Shown: piece by piece, positions 54,226 to 61,988 of the stretch | How positions within the stretch are numbered: position 1 is the first letter of the stretch | How the letters are laid out: every line of letters begins with the position of its first letter | DNA from: Actinomycetes bacterium | Lineage (GTDB): Bacteria; Actinomycetota; Acidimicrobiia; Acidimicrobiales; Ilumatobacteraceae | DNA: 64,000 nt | Assembly: GCA_021414085.1 (NCBI GenBank) | Contig: JAIOPC010000014.1 | Coordinates: forward strand, 744,001 to 808,000 | Direction of reading: 5' to 3' | Made by a program: the position numbers and the translations under genes | Notes under the pieces: generated by a model | Databases searched by the model: none | What the model was told of the DNA's origin: nothing | What the model saw: only the letters and a program-made list of their open reading frames with translations

Positions 54226-55837
54226 GCGATTCTCCTGCACCGGTCATCAACATGCCGAGCCGCTCGACATCGACGTGGCCCTTCGACATCTCTCCGACAA
54301 TACGTCCGTTGTAGATCACGACGATTCGATCGGAGAGATCGAGAACTTCCTCCAACTCGGTTGAGATCAGTAGCACGCCTACGCCGGTTGCCGCCGCGTT
54401 CCGCAATTGCTCCGACATGTACTCGATGGCGCCGACGTCGAGTCCGTGCGTCGGTTGTGCGGCGACAAGCACCTTCGGGTCGTGCGCCAGCTCGCGTGCC
54501 ATCACGACGCGCTGTTGGTTGCCGCCCGACAGCGACCACATCGGAGCGTTTGGACCGGTGCAGTTGATTGAGAACTGTCGGATGAGCACTTCGGCACGCT
54601 GGCGCATAGTCGCAACGTTCATGAAGCCGCGCCGCGAGACGCGATCCGGGTCGGCGATAAACAGGTTCTCGGCCACCGTGAAGTCGAGCACACATCCAGA
54701 GTCGTGACGGTCTTCGGGAATGACGCCAATTCCGGCCTTCGCCATCGCGCCTGCCCTGCCGGTCGCGACTCCGATGCCAGCTACTTCGACCTTGCCCGAG
54801 TCGAGGGCGACGAGACTAGAGAGCACATCGCCGAGGGTCCGCTGGCCGTTGTCCTCGACACCGGCAACACCGACGATTTCGCCCGGGTAGACATCGAGAG
54901 TTAGGCCGCTCAGTAGGGCTCGACCATCGCGGCCGGTGATGTGAAGGTCGACGAGTCGCAGCGCAGGCGATGGCGAAGGTGCTGCTGCTGTGGTTGCGAC
55001 GGGCGAGGGAGTCGGCTTGTCGTTGATGTCCATCACGCCGAACGCGGCATGTTCGCGGCGCAGTACGACATCGCGGCCCACCATGGCGCGCGCCAATTCG
55101 CTGGCGGCTGTTCCGGCGGTTTCACCAGCGCGCACCACTTTTCCGTCGCGCATGATGGTGACCTCATCGGTCACCGACAAGATCTCCGGCAATTTGTGGC
55201 TGACCAGCGCCACCGCCTTACCTTCTTCCTGCACTACTCGCCGCAACGCGGCGAACAAGAACTCGGACTCCGACGGCGAGAGCACCGATGTCGGTTCGTC
55301 GAAGACGAGAACCTGCGGATCGCGGCGGAGGCATTTGATGATCTCGACTCGTTGGCGCATGCCCGCGGACAAGTCGGAGATTCTGTCGTCGGGATTGATG
55401 TGCAGCCCATAGTGCTCGCTGATCTGTGCCACTCGCTCACGGACGTGGCGGTGATCGAGGCGACCCACGTCGCCGAGCGCGACGTTCTCCCAAACGGTGA
55501 GTGCCTCGACGAGGCTGAAGTGCTGGTGCACCATGGCGATCCCGTGCGTGGCTGCATCAATCGGGTCGGTGATCTGCACAGGTTTTCCGTGCAGGCGAAT
55601 CTGCCCCGCATCGGGCAAGACCAATCCGATGAGCACCTTCATCAGCGTTGATTTGCCGGCACCGTTCTCGCCCAGGATGCCGTGAATTTTTCCGCTGCGC
55701 AGGGTCAGGCTCACGCGGTCGCACGCGACGATCTGCCCGAAACGCTTGGTGATATCGATCAACTCCACAGTGGGTGGGGAGCTGTGCTCCCCACCCACCA
55801 TGTCGTTTTGAAACGAGGCGTCAGATGTTGACGTCAT
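54218..55837 (-). CDS. ABC transporter ATPase with two nucleotide-binding domains
   Basis: The 539-residue protein contains two ATPase halves. The first has Walker A GENGAGKST, the signature LSAGMRQRVEI and Walker B VLVFDEPTS; the second has a degenerate Walker A region (GVEDNGQRT) but a good signature LSGGNQQRVVMAREL. This asymmetry is normal for the sugar/nucleoside (RbsA/NupO) class. The gene follows the binding-protein gene by 15 bp and overlaps the first permease gene, completing the importer. Confidence 0.92.
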   Translation of the reverse strand: MTSTSDASFQNDMVGGEHSSPPTVELIDITKRFGQIVACDRVSLTLRSGKIHGILGENGAGKSTLMKVLIGLVLPDAGQIRLHGKPVQITDPIDAATHGIAMVHQHFSLVEALTVWENVALGDVGRLDHRHVRERVAQISEHYGLHINPDDRISDLSAGMRQRVEIIKCLRRDPQVLVFDEPTSVLSPSESEFLFAALRRVVQEEGKAVALVSHKLPEILSVTDEVTIMRDGKVVRAGETAGTAASELARAMVGRDVVLRREHAAFGVMDINDKPTPSPVATTAAAPSPSPALRLVDLHITGRDGRALLSGLTLDVYPGEIVGVAGVEDNGQRTLGDVLSSLVALDSGKVEVAGIGVATGRAGAMAKAGIGVIPEDRHDSGCVLDFTVAENLFIADPDRVSRRGFMNVATMRQRAEVLIRQFSINCTGPNAPMWSLSGGNQQRVVMARELAHDPKVLVAAQPTHGLDVGAIEYMSEQLRNAAATGVGVLLISTELEEVLDLSDRIVVIYNGRIVGEMSKGHVDVERLGMLMTGAGESHE

Positions 55838-55852
55838 GAATTGCTTTCATTC

Positions 55853-56989
55853 TCAGGAGAACGCCCGTCCAGCGATTTCTCCGAAGAGTGCGTCAAGCTC
55901 GCCGGCCGCGATCTGCTCGTACAGCGCGTCCATTGCGGTTTGCTGGTCTGCTGTTGGATCGCAGAGAACGGCACCCGGCTCTGGATCGACGCCGACCTTG
56001 AACACCTTGATGTCACCCTCCTTGAGAGTGCCGTCGATGATCTCGGCCATGACGGCGCGCAGATAGTCGCCGCCGTCGAAGCGGACTGCGATGTCGTAGT
56101 GCAATTCCTCGGCGTCACCGCAAACTGTCGACGAGCCAGCGCTCATCGTGATGATGCCCGCTTCGTTGGCTGCCTGTACGACCGGCCGATGTGCGCCACC
56201 CAGGTACGGATAGACGGCATCGGAGCCTTCATCGACAGCCGTCTGGAGGGCGGCGGTCGCGTTGGCTGTGTTGTCGAAGTCGTATGGGAAATCGCCCGTC
56301 TGGACGTAGGTCATCGTGTATGCCGCATCTACGGCTTGCAGGCCAGCCTCGAAGGCGATGTAGCTCTGCTTCTCGAAACCGAGATCGCAGCAACCGATGA
56401 AGGTTGTCGAGTCGCCACCGTTGGCCTGCAACAGCAGGCCCGTCGCGTAGCCGGCCGTGTAGCCGATCTCTGCGCCGTTGTCTGTGCTCTGTGCCAGACC
56501 GGGGTTCTCCGGGAAGCCGGCGCCGCAGTTGCAGTACCAGTAGATGTCCGGGTATTCCTCGATCAGTGCGGGCAACGGCTCGGCAATCTCCGAGGCGCCC
56601 ACGATGATGACGTCGACACCCTGCTGGGCAAGGTCGCCCATCAGTGTCGCCGCGTCAGCAGCCTGAATGTTGTCGACGACGATTGGATCCGCGAAGCCGT
56701 TTTCGGCTGACAGTTCCTTCGCCGAGTCGACGACTGCCTGATAGTACGCACCGTCGTCGGCGGGGCCGGCAGCGGCGATACCGAACACGACTTGACCATC
56801 ACCGTTGAAATCCAGCGGGCTGTCCGCTGGCGCATCGGTGCTGGGAGCATCGGTCGTGGGTGCATCCGTTGTTGGTGCATCCGTCGCCGGTGCCGCCGTC
56901 GTATCGGCAGTTTTGTCGTCGTCGCCACATGAAGCGGCGACGAGTCCTAGGGCAGCAATTGCTGCCACGAGCAATTTCGATGTTCTCAT
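55853..56989 (-). CDS. BMP-family substrate-binding lipoprotein
   Basis: The 378-residue protein has a lipoprotein signal (MRTSKLLVAAIAALGLVAASC), then a linker made of TDAPT-like 5-residue repeats (about residues 28-50), then a periplasmic-binding fold. The fold contains VVFGIAAAGPADDGAYYQAV, typical of the BMP (PnrA/Med) family that binds purine nucleosides and other ligands. GGGGAGAAAC precedes the ATG. It is unusually Cys-rich for this family (CNC, a CC pair, and two further Cys). A palindrome overlaps its leader. It captures the substrate for the importer encoded downstream. Confidence 0.88.
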   Translation of the reverse strand: MRTSKLLVAAIAALGLVAASCGDDDKTADTTAAPATDAPTTDAPTTDAPSTDAPADSPLDFNGDGQVVFGIAAAGPADDGAYYQAVVDSAKELSAENGFADPIVVDNIQAADAATLMGDLAQQGVDVIIVGASEIAEPLPALIEEYPDIYWYCNCGAGFPENPGLAQSTDNGAEIGYTAGYATGLLLQANGGDSTTFIGCCDLGFEKQSYIAFEAGLQAVDAAYTMTYVQTGDFPYDFDNTANATAALQTAVDEGSDAVYPYLGGAHRPVVQAANEAGIITMSAGSSTVCGDAEELHYDIAVRFDGGDYLRAVMAEIIDGTLKEGDIKVFKVGVDPEPGAVLCDPTADQQTAMDALYEQIAAGELDALFGEIAGRAFS

Positions 56990-56999
56990 GTTTCTCCCC

Positions 57000-57013
57000 C
57001 CGGAGATCTCCGG
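57000..57013. promoter_or_regulatory. Perfect palindrome in the binding-protein leader
   Basis: CCGGAGATCTCCGG is a perfect 14-bp palindrome ending about 10 bp before the lipoprotein start codon and adjoining its ribosome site. It is a good operator candidate for a dimeric repressor, or an RNA hairpin hiding the ribosome site. Confidence 0.45.
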
Positions 57014-57030
57014 TGTTGATGTTTTGACTG

Positions 57031-57052
57031 GCTCTACCGACGCGATGCGTCG
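57031..57052 (-). promoter_or_regulatory. -10-like box and adjoining inverted repeat before the transporter genes
   Basis: On the minus strand TAGAGC (57031-57036) could be a -10. Immediately upstream CGACGC (57038-57043) and GCGTCG (57047-57052) form a 6-bp inverted repeat with a 3-bp centre. This suggests an internal, regulated promoter inside the 94-bp gap between the RraA-like gene and the importer genes. Confidence 0.35.
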
Positions 57053-57083
57053 CTCACTACGGGCGTGTCTCACGCAGCCCCAA

Positions 57084-57731
57084 TCACCTCCCCAACTCTT
57101 CGGTGATTGCTTTCTTGTGGCGGTACGCCCGGGCGAGGGGTTCACCCTCGTTGAGCGCCTTGACCACGAGATCTTCTGCTGCCGCGTACCGCTGCGCTGC
57201 TTGCAGCACGGCGTCGGCATTGGCCGCTCGCACACGAACGCAACCGGTGGCGTCAACCACGATGAGATCGTCTGCGCCGATTTCGACCTTGTTGACTGTG
57301 ACCGGCGCTTCGACGGCCACGATCTGTGCAAGTCCGTTTGGGCCAACCACATGTTCGCCGCACGCGTAGATCGGCATGCCGAGCGTGTTGACTTCCGGCA
57401 AGTCGCGAACCCAGCCATCGACCAGTACGGCGCTCGCTCCCTGCTGCAGCGCTGCGCGCGTGAGGATCTCACCCCACACGGCGCCGGGCACCGCCGAGGC
57501 ACCGGCGAGCAGCAGCACGCGACCGGTTAGGTCGGTGGAGAGCACGTCGTAGATCGGTGCGAATCCGGGGCCGGTTGGTCCGGCCGTGACCGTCAGCGTC
57601 AGCACGCGACCGACGACCGCGTTGGCAGCGGGGACGACGGGGTGCAAGGGGGGAGTCAACCAGCCGTCCTCGTTCCAGAGCGCGAGCACATCCGCGATCG
57701 CCGAAACAGGTGCGTGCGTGGTCGTTATCAC
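57084..57731 (-). CDS. RraA-like family protein (aldolase/decarboxylase-like)
   Basis: The 215-residue protein contains the RraA-fold segments GRVLLLAGASAVPGAVWGEILTRAA (glycine-rich loop), GASAVLVDGWVRDLPEV with the conserved RD, and IGADDLIVVDATGCVRV. The family includes RNase E regulators but also 4-hydroxy-4-methyl-2-oxoglutarate aldolases and oxaloacetate decarboxylases; in a catabolic cluster the enzyme role is more likely. The start is a GTG at 57731 that shares one base with the Rieske stop (TAGTG), so translation is coupled. The N-terminal 30 residues are not matched to known motifs. Confidence 0.8.
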   Translation of the reverse strand: MITTTHAPVSAIADVLALWNEDGWLTPPLHPVVPAANAVVGRVLTLTVTAGPTGPGFAPIYDVLSTDLTGRVLLLAGASAVPGAVWGEILTRAALQQGASAVLVDGWVRDLPEVNTLGMPIYACGEHVVGPNGLAQIVAVEAPVTVNKVEIGADDLIVVDATGCVRVRAANADAVLQAAQRYAAAEDLVVKALNEGEPLARAYRHKKAITEELGR

Positions 57732-58909
57732 TACGTGCCGCTCACTTGTGACGCCCAATGCTTGCGGTATCGCTGCACCAGCCACTTGTTGAACTGCACG
57801 TGGCTCTCTTCTTGCCACGAGTAACGCCCGCGCGGCGCATGGTGGCTCTTCATGCCCACTTGCACTTTTGCGGTCGCGTCTTGGTCTTGGGCCACGAACA
57901 CCTGCACACCCGCGTCGCTCATCTTGAGTAGGTGATCGAACATCGGATGTTCCGGCGCGGACGGGTGAAACAGGTATCCGATCTCGACGTCGATTGTTGC
58001 CGCAGTCTTGGGCCGCACGATGAAGAAGAACGCCTGATCGGGAGCGGTGCCAAAACACAGCGTCGGCGGCATTAGCGCGAACGTCGATCGCGTGCGTTCC
58101 TCCTCGGTCAGGTTGGGGAAGATCGGCATCAGCGCTTTAGTCGTGGCGTTGAAGCCGCCATCGATGTGAACGTAACCATTCGTTCGGAAGATGACGTTCG
58201 ACTCCGGCGTCCACTCCACGGGAAACGCCGCCAACTCGCTGGGGCAAAAGTCCTGGATGGTGTGGTGCAACTTGTTTGCGTGGTAGCCATCGTTGAAGTT
58301 CTCGAACATGACCTTCCAGTTCCAGGGCATGTCGGTGAGGGTGAAGGTGCCGGGGCAGAAGGTCGCTTCCAGGTCGTAGTTCTTCAGATATGGCTCGTAC
58401 GTCGCGAGGGTCGGAGCGAGCGGCGCGGCGTTCACGTCGGAGTGCACAAAAACGAATCCCTGCCACTGCTCAACCGCTAACGCCGGCAGCGGGTAATCCT
58501 TCTTCTCAAAGTTCTCCGTGCGCTCCATCGCCGGCGCTCCCAGCAGGCGCCCGGTGAGGTCGTAGCTCCAGAGGTGATACAGGCAGGTGAACTTGGTGCA
58601 GTTACCCGCATCGTCGGCGACCTGCATCCCGCGGTGCTGACAAATCGACGAGAAGGCGTGGACAGAACGATCCTTGGCGCGGGCGACGATGATTGGGTCA
58701 CCGTTGACGGTCGTCGTGAAATAGTCGCCGACCTCAGGAATGCGGCTGGCGCGACCGACACACTGCCATTCACTCGCGAACAAAGCCTCCCGCTCGAATT
58801 CCAAGAACTCGTCGGATGTGTAGATCACCGGTGGCATGGTGATTGCTGTGGCGACATTGGTGACCGATGCGTCGAACGAGGCCAGCAGTGCTTCGGTGAG
58901 GATTGTCAT
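57731..58909 (-). CDS. Rieske non-haem iron oxygenase, catalytic subunit (cluster member)
   Basis: The 392-residue oxygenase has Rieske ligands in CQHRGMQ and CLYHLW (about residues 90-113) and the iron site ENFNDGYHANKLHH. It is clearly different from the other two Rieske proteins of this window, so it should act on another step or substrate. The ATG at 58909 overlaps the acyl-CoA synthetase stop by 4 bp, and its own stop touches the RraA-like start. No reductase gene is linked. Confidence 0.9.
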   Translation of the reverse strand: MTILTEALLASFDASVTNVATAITMPPVIYTSDEFLEFEREALFASEWQCVGRASRIPEVGDYFTTTVNGDPIIVARAKDRSVHAFSSICQHRGMQVADDAGNCTKFTCLYHLWSYDLTGRLLGAPAMERTENFEKKDYPLPALAVEQWQGFVFVHSDVNAAPLAPTLATYEPYLKNYDLEATFCPGTFTLTDMPWNWKVMFENFNDGYHANKLHHTIQDFCPSELAAFPVEWTPESNVIFRTNGYVHIDGGFNATTKALMPIFPNLTEEERTRSTFALMPPTLCFGTAPDQAFFFIVRPKTAATIDVEIGYLFHPSAPEHPMFDHLLKMSDAGVQVFVAQDQDATAKVQVGMKSHHAPRGRYSWQEESHVQFNKWLVQRYRKHWASQVSGT

Positions 58910-60429
58910 ACTGAAACCCTTTCAGCTGAGGGGTCGCGTAACAGAAACTTACGAATCTTGCCCACGCTGGTGCGAGGCAGTTCCTCGACCAGCGTGATAT
59001 CGCGTGGCCGCTTCGCCTTCGTCAGTCGCGCAGCACACCAGGCGTGCAGCTCTTCAACAGTGGGAGGGTGCGACTTGTCGGCGGCAACCACAAAGCCAAC
59101 CGGTACTTCGTCGCGGATGTCATCGGCCATGCCAACCACGGCTGCCTCGAGCACGGCCGGATGTGCCGAGAGCACCTGCTCGACTTCGACCGTCGACACG
59201 TTCTCGCCGGCGACTTTCAATACGTCCGCACGGCGACCATCGAAGAAGAAGCGTCCCGACTCGTCGCGTCGCGCGCGGTCGCCGGTGAGGAGCCAGTCGT
59301 TGCGGAACGATGCGGCAGTGGTGGCGGGGTCGTCGAGGTAGCCCGCGAACAACGTGATACCGCGCTCGCCGCCGACAACGACTTCGCCGACTTCGCCGGC
59401 GGCGGTCGTGGTGCCGTCGGCGCGTTGCACATCGACCTTGCAACCGTCGGTTACGAAACCCATCGACGACGGCACCGGTTGCTGCGGGCGGTCGGTGAGC
59501 ACCGCTGGGATCGTCTCGGTCATGCCGTACAACTGTCGTGGGCGGCAGCCGAGCAAGCCGCTGAGCACCTCGTACTGATCGTCGCTGATGTTCATTGCGT
59601 ACCAGCAATGTTCGAGGCGCAACCCTGTTACCGGCGTCGCGCCACGACTGAGGATCATCCGGATCGGTGCCGCGAACAGACTGGCGTGCGTCGCGCCGTG
59701 CCGTGCCGCCTGCGTGAGGAAGCGAGTGGCCGAGAACGTATGCATCAGCGCCACCGACGCGCCAGCCGCGACCGCAGAGGCGATGCTGTAGTACTGCGCG
59801 TTCGCGTGGAATACAGGCAACACGACGAGTTGGCGATGGTGGGGCTGCAAGCCAGCGGCTGCGGCCATTGTCGCCCCAGCGAACGCGTAGTTGGCCTGTG
59901 TGATCTCGACACCCTTGGGTGCGCCGGTGGTGCCAGAAGTGAACATGACCGCCGCCCGATCGCGAAGTTCGGCGACCGGCCAGCTAGTGAGCGCCGCCGT
60001 CCCGAACACCGCAAGCGTGGCGTCGGCTTCGTCGACTTCAACGACGGGCATGTTGTTGGCTGCTTCGTAGTAGGTCTGCGCCCGATCCGCAGAGCAGAAC
60101 CCGATCACTGGAGAAGTACGCGCCAGGTGTCCCGATAGCTCGGCCACGGTGCCCATTGGGTCGGAGGGGACGATCCAAGCGCGAAGACGGGTGGCTGCCA
60201 GCCAAACGGCGACGAACGTTGGCGAGTTGGTGAGCGCGAGATGCACCGCGCTGTGGGCCACTACGCCGTGTTGTTGCAGATAGGCGGCGACTCGCGCCAC
60301 GATGGCATCGAATTCGCCGTAGCTCCACGTTGTTGTCGTTCCGTCGGGCGCCTCGAAGACGAGGAACGATGCCGTGGGGTCGCGGCGAACTGCCGCCTGC
60401 CAACAATCCGAGAACGTGGAGGGAGTCAA
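58906..60429 (-). CDS. AMP-dependent acyl-CoA synthetase/ligase
   Basis: The 507-residue adenylate-forming enzyme has the P-loop MFTSGTTGAPKGVEI, motif YGMTETIPA, the hinge LTGDRARRDESGRFFFDGR and the C-terminal catalytic Lys in TSVGKIRKFLL. It would activate a carboxylic acid as its CoA thioester via an acyl-adenylate. It overlaps hyuB upstream and the Rieske gene downstream by 4 bp each. The acid is presumably an intermediate of the cluster's pathway; its identity is unknown. Confidence 0.92.
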   Translation of the reverse strand: MTPSTFSDCWQAAVRRDPTASFLVFEAPDGTTTTWSYGEFDAIVARVAAYLQQHGVVAHSAVHLALTNSPTFVAVWLAATRLRAWIVPSDPMGTVAELSGHLARTSPVIGFCSADRAQTYYEAANNMPVVEVDEADATLAVFGTAALTSWPVAELRDRAAVMFTSGTTGAPKGVEITQANYAFAGATMAAAAGLQPHHRQLVVLPVFHANAQYYSIASAVAAGASVALMHTFSATRFLTQAARHGATHASLFAAPIRMILSRGATPVTGLRLEHCWYAMNISDDQYEVLSGLLGCRPRQLYGMTETIPAVLTDRPQQPVPSSMGFVTDGCKVDVQRADGTTTAAGEVGEVVVGGERGITLFAGYLDDPATTAASFRNDWLLTGDRARRDESGRFFFDGRRADVLKVAGENVSTVEVEQVLSAHPAVLEAAVVGMADDIRDEVPVGFVVAADKSHPPTVEELHAWCAARLTKAKRPRDITLVEELPRTSVGKIRKFLLRDPSAERVSV

Positions 60430-61988
60430 TTCTTCTCCCCGTACCCGCCACCACCAGGCAGATCGAGCCGCACCATGTCGCCGGGCTTCAGGGCGACGCG
60501 TGCCTGAGTACGCACAGGCTCACCGTTGACGGTAAACGCCCCCGCAGCGCCGGGCTCGCCACCGAAGATGCCGTGCGGCGCCTCCGACAAGCGGGAGGTG
60601 ACCGCGTTCAGTTGCCACCCGCGATCAGTGTCGACAGTGAACTCGATCGTCTGGCCGAGGCCGCCGGTTTGAGCACCCGCACCGCCGCTGCCACGGCGCA
60701 ACTCCTTGCGCAAGAAGTGGATGGGTGCCGATGCCTCGACGACCTCCACCGGAACCGCAGATATGCCCGTGGGGTAGGAGCAGGCCGAGAGACCGGGCTT
60801 TGTTGCGCGCGCACCAACTCCACCGGCATAGGTGAACATTGCTGTGATGAAGGGTGCGCCATCCGGATAGTTGCCGCTGACCTGCATCGTCCATACCGCG
60901 CCCGATCCTTCGGCCATCGATTGCAGCGGACGAATCTGCGCCAGTGCCTTCAACAGCGCGTTCGGTAAGAACATCCCCACCACATGACGGGCGGTTCCGG
61001 GCTGCGGCTTCACTGCGTTAACGATCGAGCCCTCGGGGGCTTCCATTTTGATCGGTGCCAGACTGCCGTGGTTGTTGGGTAGGTCGGGGTTGAGCACGGA
61101 GCGCACCGTGAAGGTGGTGTATGCGTGCGTGTAGTTCTTGACGACGTTGATGCCGTGCGGGCTGGCCGGCGACGAGCCTGCGTAGTCGACGACAATCTCG
61201 CCGGCCACGTTGTCGACGGTGATGGCGCAAACGATGTTGATGATGCTGCCGTCGGCGAGGTCGAGCACGGCGCTGCCGTGATACGTGCCAGCCGGCAGCT
61301 CGCGGATGCTGGCACGGGTCGCGGCCTCGGAGCGGCTGATGATTTCGTCTGCTAGGTCTTCGATGTCGGCGAGGCCGTGGCGCGCGCAGAGCGCCAACAA
61401 TCGCTGTGCGCCAACTTCGCCGCTCGCCATCTGCGCGTGCAGGTCGCCCGCCATGTGGTCGGGCTGGCGCACGTTCGAGAGGATGAACTTCCAAGCGTCG
61501 GTGTTGCGTTCGCCGGCGATCATCAATCGGATGATCGGAATCCACAAGCCTTCTTCGAAACAGTCGCGCCCACCGGCGCCGATCCCGTAACCGCCGACAT
61601 CGGTGTGATGGATCGTGGAACCGAAGAACGCGATCACGCGGCCGTTCAGGAACACCGGGCTCAACACCGTCACATCGAGCAATTGCCCCGCCGTCTTGTA
61701 CGGATCGTTGGTGATCAGGACGTCGCCTTCGACCAGCGTGTCGGTCGGGAATTCTTCAAGCATCGCGGCACCCGCGCGGGCGAGCGAGTTGATGTGCCCG
61801 GGCGTGCCGGTGATGGCCTGGGCCACCATGCGTCCACGGCGATCGAACAACGCGTTGGCCAAGTCGCCGGCTTCGCGAACAATGGGAGAGAACGCGGCGC
61901 GCTGTAACGCTTTGGCCTGCTCGTTGACTGTGGCGATCAGGCTCTGCCACAGCACCTCAAGTTCGATTGGATCGAAGGTTTTCATCAT
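60426..61988 (-). CDS. Hydantoinase B/oxoprolinase family subunit
   Basis: The 520-residue protein has the HyuB signatures: FSPIVREAGDLANALFD, VLITNDPYKTAGQLLDVTVL and FGSTIHHTDVGG with the paired His, and a Gly-rich C-terminus (DLPGGGGYG). With HyuA it forms ATP-dependent hydrolases (N-methylhydantoinase, 5-oxoprolinase) or carboxylases (acetone, acetophenone). The first ATG at 61988 overlaps the hyuA stop (ATGATGA arrangement); a second ATG is at 61985. Confidence 0.92.
   Translation of the reverse strand: MMKTFDPIELEVLWQSLIATVNEQAKALQRAAFSPIVREAGDLANALFDRRGRMVAQAITGTPGHINSLARAGAAMLEEFPTDTLVEGDVLITNDPYKTAGQLLDVTVLSPVFLNGRVIAFFGSTIHHTDVGGYGIGAGGRDCFEEGLWIPIIRLMIAGERNTDAWKFILSNVRQPDHMAGDLHAQMASGEVGAQRLLALCARHGLADIEDLADEIISRSEAATRASIRELPAGTYHGSAVLDLADGSIINIVCAITVDNVAGEIVVDYAGSSPASPHGINVVKNYTHAYTTFTVRSVLNPDLPNNHGSLAPIKMEAPEGSIVNAVKPQPGTARHVVGMFLPNALLKALAQIRPLQSMAEGSGAVWTMQVSGNYPDGAPFITAMFTYAGGVGARATKPGLSACSYPTGISAVPVEVVEASAPIHFLRKELRRGSGGAGAQTGGLGQTIEFTVDTDRGWQLNAVTSRLSEAPHGIFGGEPGAAGAFTVNGEPVRTQARVALKPGDMVRLDLPGGGGYGEKN

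Noticed and set aside
57084-57731. Assignment of the RraA-like protein as the RNase E inhibitor of the rng product.
   Set aside because: It is encoded in a catabolic operon far from rng, and the family contains aldolases and decarboxylases; nothing in the sequence favours RNase inhibition.
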